Shown: in pieces, positions 26,078 through 36,108 of the stretch
How positions within the stretch are numbered: position 1 is the first letter of the stretch
How the letters are laid out: each line of letters starts with the position of its first letter
NCBI RefSeq assembly: GCF_007750855.1
Contig: NZ_CP036291.1
Span: forward strand, 496,001 to 560,000
Length of the DNA stretch: 64,000 nt
Reading direction: 5' to 3'
From: Pirellulimonas nuda
Lineage (GTDB): Bacteria > Planctomycetota > Planctomycetia > Pirellulales > Lacipirellulaceae
Position numbers and translations under genes: made by a program
The notes under the pieces: generated by a model
What the model was told of the DNA's origin: nothing
The model's database searches: none
What the model saw: the letters and a program-made list of their open reading frames with translations, nothing else

Positions 26078-27448
26078 CTACTCCGCGAGCCTCCACCCCA
26101 GCCGCCCCAACAGCCGCGCGTAGACAAGCGCGAGCCACGCCAACAGCGGGCCGAGCGGGATCGCTACGAGCGGACCCAACGCGATCAGCGCCGCAAACCC
26201 TCCCGCGGCCGCGGCGCCGATCAGCAGCGACTGCAAGTAGAACAGCAGCGTGGTGACGGCGTGCGCGGCCATCGCCCGCGGGATGCTTGGCAAGAAGAGC
26301 GCCCACGCGCTCGACGCGGCGAGCTGCGACAGCACGATCACCGGCAGCGCGAGCGCGGCGCCGATCAGCACCACTGCCGTACGGACGATCGGGTCGTCTG
26401 GGCACGCCAGCGACGCCAGCGCGCCGGGGATGCCCGCGGCCAGGCAGGCCGTGACGACGCAGACGGTTTCGCCCAACCACTCGGGCGGGTTGGGGGAGAC
26501 GGCGCCGTAGAGCTCGCGGTTCCCCTCACTCGACTCGGCGACGATCATCAGCAGCAGGCAGCAGAGGTAGCCGAGCGTGAGCGCGCCGATCATCACGACG
26601 CCGACGCCCAGGCAGACCCCAAAGACCGCATTGGCGGCGATCTCTACCTCGCCCCCGCCCACCCCATCGAGCAAGACCACCGCCACCGCTCCCAGCCCGA
26701 GCGTCACGGCGAGCGACGTAGACAGCGCGACCCAGCGGACGAACATGGCGCGGTTGAAGAACGAGAACACGCCGGTGAGCAGCGGCTGACGCGGCATCGG
26801 CGGGCAGACGACCGACGCGTGCTTCTCGACCGCCACCCGCTGGGCGCCCTCGGCGAGGTACTGCTCGGCCAGGCGGCGCTGCTCGGCTTGGTCGTGGGCG
26901 TCTTCGACTTCGAGCTCGAAGTCGGGCCCCTCGTCCGGCGCAGGCGCCAGCGGCTTGGCGACGGGGGGACGCACCAGGTTCGAGACGCCGCAGTCGCCGC
27001 AGACCAGTTCTTGCCCCACTTGCTCCGGCGTGGCGTACAGCAGCGACTGGCAGCTCGTGCAGACCACGGCCAGGCGTTTGGGCTGGGCGGCCACTAGCTC
27101 GGCGGCCCAGGGCTGACGTTCTTCGGTCCACACCTGGTAGCCGTCGGTGGCGTCGAGCGCGGCGGGGCGCGCCGGCTTGGCGACCGGCTTCGGGGGCTGG
27201 ATTACCGTGAGCGTGCCGCAGTCGGGGCACTTGATCTTGCGCCCGACGTGCCTAGCGTCCGCGTACATCCGCGTGTCGCAGAGCCGGCAGTTGACGCCGA
27301 TCTGGGTGCTGGGGGCGAGCCGGCGGGGCGGGGGGGTGACGGAGATCTGTCCGCCGCATTTGGGGCAGGGCGCCGATTGGCCGACCATCGACGCGGGCGC
27401 CTGTCCCCTTGCGCCACAGGCCAGGCAGCGGACGGGGACGGTGGGCAT
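26078..27448 (-). CDS. Zinc-ribbon multi-pass membrane protein
   Basis: 456 residues. The N-terminal half holds three zinc-ribbon-like units: CLACGARG...CPKCGG (residues 8-32), CRLCDTR...CPDCG (near 55-77) and CTSCQS...CGDCG (near 130-155), joined by Pro-rich linkers. After an acidic stretch (DFELEVEDAHDQAEQRR) the C-terminal half has six or so membrane helices. I recognise the layout from planctomycetes but know no function. It may be a membrane-anchored protein- or nucleic-acid-binding platform. ATG at 27446-27448. Confidence 0.75.
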   Translation of the reverse strand: MPTVPVRCLACGARGQAPASMVGQSAPCPKCGGQISVTPPPRRLAPSTQIGVNCRLCDTRMYADARHVGRKIKCPDCGTLTVIQPPKPVAKPARPAALDATDGYQVWTEERQPWAAELVAAQPKRLAVVCTSCQSLLYATPEQVGQELVCGDCGVSNLVRPPVAKPLAPAPDEGPDFELEVEDAHDQAEQRRLAEQYLAEGAQRVAVEKHASVVCPPMPRQPLLTGVFSFFNRAMFVRWVALSTSLAVTLGLGAVAVVLLDGVGGGEVEIAANAVFGVCLGVGVVMIGALTLGYLCCLLLMIVAESSEGNRELYGAVSPNPPEWLGETVCVVTACLAAGIPGALASLACPDDPIVRTAVVLIGAALALPVIVLSQLAASSAWALFLPSIPRAMAAHAVTTLLFYLQSLLIGAAAAGGFAALIALGPLVAIPLGPLLAWLALVYARLLGRLGWRLAE

Positions 27449-27551
27449 GGCGCAGGGCGTGTCACGCGGCGGTTAATCGAGGGAGCCGGCACGGCGCGGT
27501 CCGCCTAGAATACAGGAGCAACCGCCGCCGCCTATTCGTCTGTAAAAATCT

Positions 27552-28580
27552 ATGTTAACCGCTGAGCTCCTCCGGAACACTTGCGCCGTGCTGTTAGAAC
27601 TGGCGCCTTGGCTGCTGCTGGGCGCGCTCGCGGCGGGGCTTCTGCACGTGGCGCTTCCCGAGGGGTGGCTCCGCCGGCAACTGCAGGGGCGCGCCGGCGT
27701 GGTGCGGGCGGTGGCGATCGGCGTGCCCCTGCCGCTGTGCTCGTGCGGGGTGATCCCGGTGGCGCTGGGCGCCCGCCGCGCGGGGGCGAGCGACGGCGCC
27801 ACGGTGGGCTTCTTGGTGAGCACGCCCCAGACGGGGGTCGATTCGGTCTTGGTGGCGGCGTCGTTGCTGGGCTGGCCGCTGGCGTTGTTCAAGGTGGCGG
27901 CGGCGCTGGTGCTGGGGCTGATCGGGGGTTGGGCCACCGACGCGACGGCGCCCGCGCGCGGGATGACGTTGCCGATCCTCGAGTCGACGCCGGTGGACCC
28001 GCGCGGTTGGCCCGTTCGGCTGCTGGCGCACGCGCTGGACATGCTGCGCTCCATCTGGCGGTGGGTGGCGGCCGGGGTGCTGGCGTCTGCGTTGATCACC
28101 ACGCTGGCGCCCAGCGATTCGCTCGGGGTGCTGAGCGGCTACGGCGGCATCGGCGCGATGCTCATCGTGCTGCTGATCGCGACGCCGCTGTACGTGTGCG
28201 CCACGGCCAGCGTGCCCATCGCGGCGTCGCTGGTGGCCGCCGGTCTGCCCACCGGCGCCGCGCTGGTGTTCTTGATGGCGGGGCCGGCGACGAACGTCGC
28301 CACGATCGGCGCGGTCTACCGGGTGCTGGGGCGGAGCGCGCTGGTCGTCTACCTCGCGGTGACCATCCTGGGCAGCCTCGCCGCGGGGCTGCTGTTCGAA
28401 CGCCTAGCGGCCATCGCCCCCCCGGTCTCGGCGGCCGGCCACGTGCATGGCGGGGCGAACGGGTGGTCGATCACGAGCGCCGTGGCGCTGACGGCGCTCT
28501 TCGCGTGGTTCGCAATCGACGAGCTGCGGGCCTGGCTGGGGAGCTCGGCGCCCAGCGACAAGCACGCCACGTGCGACTAG
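27552..28580 (+). CDS. SO_0444-type Cu/Zn efflux permease (DUF318 family)
   Basis: 342-residue inner-membrane permease with two repeated halves. The key motif PLPLCSCGVIPVALGARRAGA near residues 58-78 and the second-half counterpart TPLYVCATASVPIAASLVAAG, together with GFLVSTPQTGVDSVL and FLMAGPATNVATIGAV, identify the family. The Cys pair is a likely metal-binding site, and a short His-containing stretch (GHVHGG) follows near residue 295. ATG at 27552. It ends 50 bp before a cobalamin riboswitch and is not controlled by it. Confidence 0.85.
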   Translation: MLTAELLRNTCAVLLELAPWLLLGALAAGLLHVALPEGWLRRQLQGRAGVVRAVAIGVPLPLCSCGVIPVALGARRAGASDGATVGFLVSTPQTGVDSVLVAASLLGWPLALFKVAAALVLGLIGGWATDATAPARGMTLPILESTPVDPRGWPVRLLAHALDMLRSIWRWVAAGVLASALITTLAPSDSLGVLSGYGGIGAMLIVLLIATPLYVCATASVPIAASLVAAGLPTGAALVFLMAGPATNVATIGAVYRVLGRSALVVYLAVTILGSLAAGLLFERLAAIAPPVSAAGHVHGGANGWSITSAVALTALFAWFAIDELRAWLGSSAPSDKHATCD

Positions 28581-28630
28581 CGGCTCGCCATCCGCTTTAC
28601 AGAGCCTGGGGGGACTGCTAGTTTGGCTTC

Positions 28631-28850
28631 CGCGTTGGTGGTCGGCCGCGTCGTCTGGGCGCGTCCGACAAACAGGGAATCCGGTGCAATTCCGGGACGG
28701 CCCCGCCGCTGTAACCGAGCGTCAATCGACAGGCACGTCGCGCCACCTTGTGGTTCGGCCATTGTTGAGGCTGATTCGCAGAATCAGCCCCGATGAGAAG
28801 GCCCGCCCGTCGAGTGCTCGGGAGTCAGAAGACCTACCATCGCTGCGGAT
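28631..28850 (+). promoter_or_regulatory. Cobalamin (B12) riboswitch
   Basis: The core is unmistakable: ACAGGGAATCCGGTG, then ATTCCGGGACGGCCCC and GCCGCTGTAACCG (28671-28717), and the 3' box GAGTCAGAAGACCTACC (28822-28838). A side hairpin GGCTGATTC-GCA-GAATCAGCC lies at 28769-28789. Pairing between CCGCGTTGGTGG (near 28631) and the sequence after the 3' box (CCATCGCTGCGG) could close P1. The downstream gene starts at 28935, so expression of the following operon should fall when adenosyl- or other cobalamin is plentiful. Boundaries are approximate. Confidence 0.92.
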
Positions 28851-28934
28851 GCGGAAGAGCCTGCGAGGGACAGGCGCCGCGGCCCCGATGCGCGCTGCCA
28901 ATAGCCACACAGCGCCGAAGCGAACAAGAGTCCC

Positions 28935-29798
28935 ATGAACGCCCCTTGGGCGCCGGCCCGTGCACCGCTGCGCGGCTTCACGCTGGTGGAGCTGCTGGTT
29001 GTGCTGGCGGTTATCGGCGTGTTGGTCGGCCTGCTGCTGCCCGCGGTGCAAAACGCACGCGAGTCGGCCCGCCGCGCGCAGTGCCAGAACAATTTGAAGC
29101 AGCTCGCCCTGGGGTTATGCGTGTGTGAGCAGCAGGGCGGCGCCTTCCCCGTTGGTTGCCTCGGCAGCGTACGCTCGCCCGACAAGCGGCTGATCGCGTG
29201 GAGCGTGCCGCTGCTGGCGGCGATCGAGCAAGGGCCTCTGCTCGACCGGTTCGACTTCGAGCTCCCCTCGTACGACGCGCACAATCTGCCGGTCGCCAGA
29301 ACGCTGATCCCGCAGTACCTCTGCCCCAGCCAAGCCGACGGCCCCCAGCACAGCGAGTCCGCCCCCTGGAAGCAGGCCGCGTTCACCGACTACAGCGGCC
29401 TGTACGGCGTCGAAGGCGCCGGCCGCAACGCGACCGACTTGCCAACCGACCCCGCGACGGCTTGGAAGCAGCAAACGCTCAACCCCCAGTCGCTCGGTGT
29501 GATGTTGTACGAGACCGCGACCCGACCGCGCGAGGTGACCGACGGCCTGTCGAAGACCGCGTGCGTCGGCGAGGCGGGCCTACGCCGCCAGCAGCAGATG
29601 GAGTGGGTGAACGGCATGAATCTGTTCGCCCAGGAGCAATCCAATCCCATCGGCGGCGTCGGGCTAGGGAACGAGCTGGGGAGCCCCCACACCAGCGGCG
29701 CCGGCCTAGCGTTTTGCGATGGGCATGTGTCGTTCGTATCGGACGACGTCGAACAAACCGTGCTAACCGCGATGCTCACCCGGGCGGGCCATGAATAG
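28935..29798 (+). CDS. DUF1559 pilin-like protein, B12-riboswitch operon
   Basis: 287 residues. The N-terminus has the type IV prepilin/pseudopilin cleavage and methylation motif [19 protein letters not shown], followed by [28 protein letters not shown], the DUF1559 signature of planctomycetes. The C-terminal [24 protein letters not shown] is the usual family ending. It would be processed by a prepilin peptidase and sit in the inner membrane with its globular part outside. It is the first gene after the cobalamin riboswitch and overlaps the next gene by 8 bp. Role in B12 use is inferred from this position only. Confidence 0.85.
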   Translation: MNAPWAPARAPLRGFTLVELLVVLAVIGVLVGLLLPAVQNARESARRAQCQNNLKQLALGLCVCEQQGGAFPVGCLGSVRSPDKRLIAWSVPLLAAIEQGPLLDRFDFELPSYDAHNLPVARTLIPQYLCPSQADGPQHSESAPWKQAAFTDYSGLYGVEGAGRNATDLPTDPATAWKQQTLNPQSLGVMLYETATRPREVTDGLSKTACVGEAGLRRQQQMEWVNGMNLFAQEQSNPIGGVGLGNELGSPHTSGAGLAFCDGHVSFVSDDVEQTVLTAMLTRAGHE

Positions 29799-30683
29799 AT
29801 GGGTTCACATAGCCCTGCTCTTGCTGTGCGTCGCGCAGCCGCTGCGGGCCTCGTCGTTCGGCTTCGACGACATCGACTTTTGGGTCGGTGAAGGGGCGAA
29901 CCGCGCCGCGCTGGTGATCGACTGGCGCGCGGAGGGCGCCGAGCCGCTGGCATGGGGCTTCCGCTGGGACGGCGTCGCCACCGGGCGCGACCTGTTGTTG
30001 GGCGTCGTGGCCGCCGACCCACGGTTGTTCGTCAAGCTGGGGGGCGCCGTCGACGCGCCGACGCTGCTGTTCGGCGTTGGGTACGACACGGACAACGACG
30101 GCGCGTTTGCGCTGCAAGACGAGACTGCGTTCGATGAGCGCGGCGTCGGTTTCGGGCCGGCGCCCTTCCTCACCACCACGTCCGCCGAGGGCGCCGACCG
30201 CTACCAGGAGGGGTGGGACAAAGGCTACTGGCGTTACGCCACGGCCGCGGCCGACCCCTACGACGACGGCGCCTGGCAAGAGTCGCACATCGGCATGGGC
30301 TCGCGCACGCTCAGCGACGGCGGCTGGGACGGGTGGGTGTTCGAGTCGCCGATTAGCTACACGTTGCAACCAAACCCGCCGACCGCCGCGCCGGCGCCGC
30401 TGCTGCCCGGCGACTACAACCGCGACGGCGCCCTCGACGCCGCCGACTACACCGTGTGGCGCGACGCGCTGGGCCAGAGCGTCGCTACGCCCGGCGCCGG
30501 CGCGGACGGCGACCACAGCGGCGTGGTCGACATCCACGACTACGCGGTTTGGCGCGGCGCCTTGGCGCCGCCATCGGCCCCCGCCGGAGGGGCCGTGCCC
30601 GAGCCCTCGTCGCTCGGGCTGCTGTTGATCTTGTTCGCCGCCTGGCGACTCCGCTGCTTCAACACCCTAGAGAGATGCACCTC

Positions 30684-30687
<4 letters not shown>
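29791..30687 (+). CDS. PEP-CTERM and dockerin-like exported protein, B12-riboswitch operon
   Basis: 298 residues: signal peptide ([15 protein letters not shown]), an unrecognised globular domain ([39 protein letters not shown]) to about residue 195, two Ca-binding dockerin-type loops ([19 protein letters not shown] near 207-225; [17 protein letters not shown] near 239-255), and a PEP-CTERM tail ([14 protein letters not shown]) with a basic end. It should pass the inner membrane and be handled by an exosortase. Its start overlaps the preceding stop by 8 bp and its stop overlaps the next ATG (ATGA). Candidate cobalamin- or cobalt-related surface protein by operon context. Confidence 0.85.
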
Positions 30688-31801
<1,114 letters not shown>

Positions 31802-31923
31802 CCGCCCGCACTCCCCCCGCGGGTTGAAATCGCCCCGGCATCCCCTATTCTGCATGGCATGCGGGCGCCCGGCGATCGACCGCGGCGCCATCCGTGCCCG
31901 GCAGGGCTGCCCGGCCCTAGGCG

Positions 31924-33381
31924 ATGAGCGAGATCCTCTTCCACTACGAGCGGGTCAACCCCACCACCTGGGCCTACCTGTCCAGCCTGCTGACCCTTGC
32001 GCTGTTCTTCAAGTTCAACCGCTTGCTGAGCGTCCGCAACCTCGACCTGCTGCTGCTGATCCTGCTCGCCCCGGCGATGATCTGCATCAAGTGGGGGCTC
32101 GACCACCCCGCGAGCGTGGCGGGCGCCATCGGGCCGGCCGGCCCCGACGCGGTCTCGCCGCAGCGGGTCGAAGAGCTCGGCTACCTCTGGCTGTTCGGCA
32201 TCAACACGCTGCTGCTGGTGCGGATGCTGGCAGACACGATGATGGTCCGCCGACCGCTGCTGGAGCCCAACCTCACGGCCGGGGGGCTGTCGTTCCTCAC
32301 CGTATCGCTGCTGCTGTTCTTGGCCGCCAACGTGGTGACCGGCACGCCGGAGCAGGCCGACCTGTACGCGGTCCGCCGCGCGGACCACCTGGCCAAGCGC
32401 GAGGCGTCCGAGCTTGAGCTCAGCTCGTTGGAGACGCACGGCCCCGGCTTCCCGGTAGTGTTCCAGTTCCCCCACATCGTCACCCAGCGGTTGCTCTCGC
32501 CGGAGCGGAAGGGCGCCGCCGACGCCGAAGCGCCGACCCCTAGCGGCACCCCCGACCCCTCGATTAGCGACCAGCCGTTCCCACCCAGCGAGGGCGACCC
32601 CACGGCCCCGCGGTTTTCCTCCGCGGAGGAGATTACCGCCAAGGCGACCGCCATCGTCTGCCAGGCGATGATCGTGCTGGGGATCTTGCTGGTCGCCTCG
32701 TGGCACTTCGACAACCCCACGGCCGGCATCGCCGCGGCCACGCTCTACTTGATGCTCCCCTACACCGCGATGTGGACCGGCAGCACCACGCACGCCCTGC
32801 CGGGCGCCCTGCTGGTGTGGGCCATCCTGTTTTACCGACGCCCGTTTGTCGCCGGGCTGCTAATCGGCCTGGCGTGCGGCACGCTCTACTACCCGTTGTT
32901 CTTGCTGCCGCTGTGGATCACCTTCTACTGGCGCCGCGGCGCCGGGCGGTTTGTGGCCGGCGGGCTGTGCGTGCTGCCGGTGCTGATCCTGGTGCTGGTG
33001 TTCACCTCCACCGACACGGCGATGTTCTTCGCCCAGCTCCGCCAAACCTTCGGCGTGCGGCTGCCGAGGATCGAGCAGGTCGACGGCATCTGGCAGTTCT
33101 GGAGCCCCGAGTACCGCCTGCCGATCTTGGCGTTCCACATCGGCCTGTCGCTCAGCTTCATCCTCTGGCCGGCGCAGAAGAACCTAGCGACGCTGCTCAG
33201 CGCATCGGCCGCCCTGATGCTGGGCGCCCAGTTCTGGCACGCCCACTCGGGGGGCCTAGCCCTCGGCTGGTACATGCCCGCGCTGCTGCTGACGGTCTTC
33301 CGCCCGAACCTAGAAGACCGCGTGGCGCTGGACGTGGTGCTGCCGGTGAAGTGGAAGGCGCCGTGGCGCGCGGCGGCATAG
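31924..33381 (+). CDS. Multi-pass membrane protein, unknown
   Basis: 485 residues with around eleven membrane helices: two near the N-terminus (TTWAYLSSLLTLALFFKFNRLL, DLLLLILLAPAMICI), one near residue 90, one near 120, then a 100-residue soluble stretch rich in Pro, Glu and Ser (residues 150-235) and seven more helices. Helices with short Arg-containing turns (FYRRPFVAGLLIGLACGTLYYPLFLLP) recall glycosyltransferase-type or polyprenyl-linked membrane enzymes, but no motif decides. ATG at 31924. No function assigned. Confidence 0.7.
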   Translation: MSEILFHYERVNPTTWAYLSSLLTLALFFKFNRLLSVRNLDLLLLILLAPAMICIKWGLDHPASVAGAIGPAGPDAVSPQRVEELGYLWLFGINTLLLVRMLADTMMVRRPLLEPNLTAGGLSFLTVSLLLFLAANVVTGTPEQADLYAVRRADHLAKREASELELSSLETHGPGFPVVFQFPHIVTQRLLSPERKGAADAEAPTPSGTPDPSISDQPFPPSEGDPTAPRFSSAEEITAKATAIVCQAMIVLGILLVASWHFDNPTAGIAAATLYLMLPYTAMWTGSTTHALPGALLVWAILFYRRPFVAGLLIGLACGTLYYPLFLLPLWITFYWRRGAGRFVAGGLCVLPVLILVLVFTSTDTAMFFAQLRQTFGVRLPRIEQVDGIWQFWSPEYRLPILAFHIGLSLSFILWPAQKNLATLLSASAALMLGAQFWHAHSGGLALGWYMPALLLTVFRPNLEDRVALDVVLPVKWKAPWRAAA

Positions 33382-33422
33382 TCCTACGCGGTGCATGGCG
33401 GGGCGATTTGAGGCAACTTGCT

Positions 33423-33620
33423 ATGGGGAAAATCGCAAAGGTCCTCGACGCGGTTTTGCGCGGAAGTTCCGATAGCAACATCCGCTTTGCGGATTTATGC
33501 GCTCTGCTGCTGCACCTGGGTTTCCAAGAGCGAATTCGGGGCGATCATCACATCTTCACCCGCCACGGCGTGGAACAGTTCGTTAATATCCAGCCACGCG
33601 CGGGCAAGGCGAAGCCGTAG
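33423..33620 (+). pseudogene. HicA-type toxin, C-terminus cut by TAG
   Basis: 65 residues from ATG 33423: KIAKVLDAVLRGSSDSNIRF, LCALLLHLGFQERIRGDHHIFTRHGVEQF and NIQPRAGKAKP, the HicA double-stranded RNA-binding-like fold with the catalytic His in GDHHIF. In homologues I know, KAKP is followed by YQVRQVRxVI; here the codon after Pro is TAG and the same frame then reads QVKQIRGVIA, so a Tyr codon (TAC or TAT) has become a stop. The toxin may be weakened, or the truncated form may still work. The HicB-type antitoxin follows 55 bp later. Confidence 0.75.
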
Positions 33621-33675
33621 CAAGTAAAACAGATACGAGGGGTGATCGCGTCGAATGGACTGGCGCCGGGCGACA

Positions 33676-33924
33676 ATGAATCAGAACCAATCTCCGAGGG
33701 TAGCGACGGTGACTGATGCAAAATATGAGATCATCCTGTATTGGAGCAAGGACGACGAGATGTTCGTCGCCGAAGTGCCAGAACTACCCGGCTGCATGGC
33801 AGACGGCGCCAGCTATCAAGAGGCGGTCGCCAACGCCGAGCTTGTCATTAGCGAGTGGATCGAGACCGCCCGAGAACTAGGGCGGCCGATTCCTGCACCG
33901 CGTGGGCGGTTGATGTTCGCCTAG
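33676..33924 (+). CDS. HicB-type antitoxin
   Basis: 82 residues from ATG 33676. The RNase H-like HicB core is clear: KYEIILYWSKDDEMFVAEVPELPGCMADG, then SYQEAVANAELVISEWIETARELGRPIP and the short tail GRLMFA. The N-terminal dozen residues are extra, and GTG at 33709 (VTDAKYEI) would give the family-length start. It follows the hicA gene whose frame carries a stop; the antitoxin itself is intact. Confidence 0.82.
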   Translation: MNQNQSPRVATVTDAKYEIILYWSKDDEMFVAEVPELPGCMADGASYQEAVANAELVISEWIETARELGRPIPAPRGRLMFA

Positions 33925-33952
33925 CAAGGCGTGGAAAGTCGGACCTCCTCCT

Positions 33953-34375
33953 ATGCGACCCATCCAGCCGCTGCTGTACCTCTGGGCGGCGCCCGCGACG
34001 CTGATCGGCCTGTCGTTGATCCCGATCGCGCTCGTCCAAGGGGGAGCGGTCCGCGTGGTCCGCGGCGTGGTCGAGGCCCACGGCGGGGTCATCACCAAGC
34101 TGCTCAAGAGGGGCCTGCCGTGGATCGGCAGCGGCGGCGCCGCCGCGATGACCCTCGGCCATGTGGTGTGGGGGTGCGACGCCGATTGCCTGGAGTGGAG
34201 CCGCGACCACGAACGGGTCCACGTCCGCCAGTACGAACGCTGGGGGCCGCTGTTCATCCCGCTGTACCTGGCCGCCTCCGTGGCGGCGGGGCGGCGCGGG
34301 CTCGATCCCTACCTAGACAACCCGTTCGAACGCGAGGCGTTCGAAGAAACGGACGGGGACCCTCGTTCGGCGTAA
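33953..34375 (+). CDS. Small membrane-associated protein with HERVH motif
   Basis: 140 residues. Two hydrophobic segments near the N-terminus (LLYLWAAPATLIGLSLIPIALV) and near residues 100-112 (LFIPLYLAASVAA). SRDHERVHVRQYERWGPLF near residue 84 has HERVH, the HExxH spacing of zinc peptidases, and a following Gln-Tyr-Glu. The tail DPYLDNPFEREAFE is conserved-looking. A membrane-bound peptidase-like role is possible; no family is assigned. It follows hicB by 28 bp on the same strand. Confidence 0.6.
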   Translation: MRPIQPLLYLWAAPATLIGLSLIPIALVQGGAVRVVRGVVEAHGGVITKLLKRGLPWIGSGGAAAMTLGHVVWGCDADCLEWSRDHERVHVRQYERWGPLFIPLYLAASVAAGRRGLDPYLDNPFEREAFEETDGDPRSA

Positions 34376-34703
34376 GGCCCGGAGGGGCGGCGGCGTATAG
34401 CCGGGGGCGCGAGCCCCCGGAAAGCGCGCGCCAATAAGACAAAGCCCCGGAGGGGCGACGGCGCGTCGGATCGTCGATTCGCCGTCGCCACCGGCGGCGG
34501 CTCGAACTACGCCCGCCACTGCGTGGCAAAGGCCTGGGGGCGCCGCTTCGCTGCGACGCCAGGCGCCCGGGTTGCTCCCATTGCATCCAAGCGCCCTTCT
34601 GCCACGATCCGCAACATTCGCGCAGAAAGAAAGTAAACCCCGCCGCCCGGCCCGCCACTGAGCGGCCACCACATGAAGAGTGAACCGCGTGCCGCCCACT
34701 ATC
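34376..34703. repeat. Dispersed-repeat patch left of higBA
   Basis: No gene. It holds two copies of a GCCCGGAGGGGCG(A/G)CGGCG motif (near 34378 and 34445), a hairpin CCGGGGGC-GCGA-GCCCCCGG (34401-34420), and one copy (about 34497-34570) of a repeat whose partner is at 35619-35700: GGCTCGAACTACGC, GTGGCAAAGGC, TTCGCTGCGAC and CAGGCGCCCGG are shared. Confidence 0.6.
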
Positions 34704-35135
34704 CTACAAGTTCCCCGCCAGCACGCTCACGTCCACGCCGAAGAACTCCGCGAACTTGCGGATCATCTGCCGGCTCAGCGGCTTCTTTCCCGCCAAGACC
34801 TCCGAGATCGACGACTTCGAGACCCCCGTCCCGCGGTGCAAATCGGCCTGCGAGGCGCCTCGGGAGTCGAGCAGGTGCCGGAGCATGTCGGCGTCTGAGG
34901 CGGGTTCAATGGGGCAGTGCGCGTCTTCATACGTCTGGGTCAGGTCGCTGAGCGCATCGAGGTAGGCCTGTTGGCCGCGGTCGAGCTTTTCTTGCGCAAG
35001 CAGCCGGTCCATCACCTTCTGGGCGGCTTCGAGGTGTTCTTCCGACGCGATCGCCGTCAACGGAAACGTTTGAATGCAGCGCAGATAGGAGTCGCGCGTC
35101 TTGCCCTGGAATCGGTACGAGCTGACTGCGGCCAT
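34704..35135 (-). CDS. HigA-like antitoxin with Xre HTH
   Basis: 143 residues. The N-terminal 85 residues are helical (YLRCIQTFPLTAIASEEHLE; QQAYLDALSDLTQTYEDAH) as in YgjM-type HigA proteins. The C-terminal HTH is DMLRHLLDSRGASQADLHRGTGVSKSSISEVLAGKKPLSRQMIRKFAEFFGV. It would neutralise the upstream HigB toxin and repress the operon. ATG at 35135; 45 bp after the toxin stop codon, toxin-first order as usual for higBA. Confidence 0.85.
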   Translation of the reverse strand: MAAVSSYRFQGKTRDSYLRCIQTFPLTAIASEEHLEAAQKVMDRLLAQEKLDRGQQAYLDALSDLTQTYEDAHCPIEPASDADMLRHLLDSRGASQADLHRGTGVSKSSISEVLAGKKPLSRQMIRKFAEFFGVDVSVLAGNL

Positions 35136-35180
35136 GGCTTCCGACGCTCCTTTGAAACAATACTACCACGTTTTCCAGAA

Positions 35181-35513
35181 CTACTGACTTGGCGGCGGCT
35201 GGTGGCAACCGCACTCCTCTCTCCACTTGCCGTCGTCGTACTCGCGATGCGTCATGATCTTCAGGACAAACACCCTGTGACTCGCGTAGAAGACCCGAGC
35301 GACGAGCCGGTACTTGTTCCCACCGATGTTGAAGACGACGCCATTGCCGACGTGGCTCGCGGAGACGAAATCCGCTTTCAAACCGCTCCAACCTGCCCAG
35401 GCTACTGTTTTGTTGGCCACATGCGCATGCCAAGCGCGGAGGGGCCCCTCCGAGTCTTCTCGGCCAGGAGTTTGCCAGAAACGGCGTAATCGCGACTTGG
35501 AGATAACGCGCAC
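35181..35513 (-). CDS. HigB-like mRNA interferase toxin
   Basis: 110 residues from GTG 35513. The start VRVISKSRLRRFWQ is the HigB N-terminus; AWHAHVANKTVAWAGW, VFNIGGNKYRLVARVFYASHRVFVLKIMTHREYDDGKW (Tyr, Arg, His and Tyr-Asp typical) define the RelE-type ribosome-dependent endonuclease. An upstream start at 35546 would add eleven residues not seen in the family. Partner of the HigA-like gene downstream. Confidence 0.85.
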   Translation of the reverse strand: MRVISKSRLRRFWQTPGREDSEGPLRAWHAHVANKTVAWAGWSGLKADFVSASHVGNGVVFNIGGNKYRLVARVFYASHRVFVLKIMTHREYDDGKWREECGCHQPPPSQ

Positions 35514-35703
35514 CTCGACCCCTCGCCAAGCATCGGTCCGGAGCACGAATCATAGTTCGCAAAAAGAGAACTTTCAAGGTGGATGGCTGGGTCCGTGGCG
35601 CTAGCGGCGCCCCCAGCAGCGGCTCGAACTACGCTCGCCACTCGGTGGCAAAGGCTTGGTGGGGTCGCCGCTTTACTTCGCTGCGACCGCAGGCGCCCGG
35701 CGC
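35514..35703. repeat. Dispersed-repeat copy right of higBA
   Basis: About 35619-35700 repeats the sequence at 34497-34570 in the same orientation (GGCTCGAACTACGCTCGCCA, GTGGCAAAGGCTTGG, CTTCGCTGCGAC, CAGGCGCCCGG), with a few short insertions. The two copies flank the higBA module 1.1 kb apart. Confidence 0.55.
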
Positions 35704-35958
35704 CTATACCGCACGTTCGTCCGCCGAGGCGGACGCATCTAAGGGGGGCTGCCGTGCAAGACGAACCATTCCCACTAGCCAAACTTGAACCGCGTGAAGC
35801 TGTGGTGCGCATGCGCTGACAAGGAATCCGATCCCCGCCAAACCCGCCAACAGCCCCGCTGCAAGAAAATGCATGCGCAGCAGGCTATCTTGTCCGCTGC
35901 CAAAGGCGCAGAACACGGCAAGAGAGAAGTAGCCGAGCGCCATCGCATGTTTCTGCAT
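35704..35958 (-). CDS. Small two-helix membrane protein, unknown
   Basis: 84 residues from ATG 35958. Two hydrophobic segments, ALGYFSLAVFCAFGSG and FLAAGLLAGLAGIGFLVSAC, then a short polar tail. No family recognised. The 3' end borders the dispersed repeat. The frame continues upstream to 36018, but that part reads like non-coding sequence. Confidence 0.4.
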   Translation of the reverse strand: MQKHAMALGYFSLAVFCAFGSGQDSLLRMHFLAAGLLAGLAGIGFLVSACAPQLHAVQVWLVGMVRLARQPPLDASASADERAV

Positions 35959-36108
35959 GACAGTTCTCTCAGATTCGCTACATGAGGACAATTCAACCGG
36001 GGCGACTTTGCTTCGCACTCACAGACCATCGCAATCAGCGCTAGTCAAGTCCCAACAGAGCTGCATCCTATACCCTATTCGCGGCGATCCACAACATTCG
36101 CGAGAAAA

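Noticed and set aside
28581-28630. The SO_0444-type permease as a riboswitch-controlled cobalt or B12 transporter
   Set aside because: It lies upstream of the riboswitch on the same strand and so is not under its control; the family is linked to Cu/Zn efflux.
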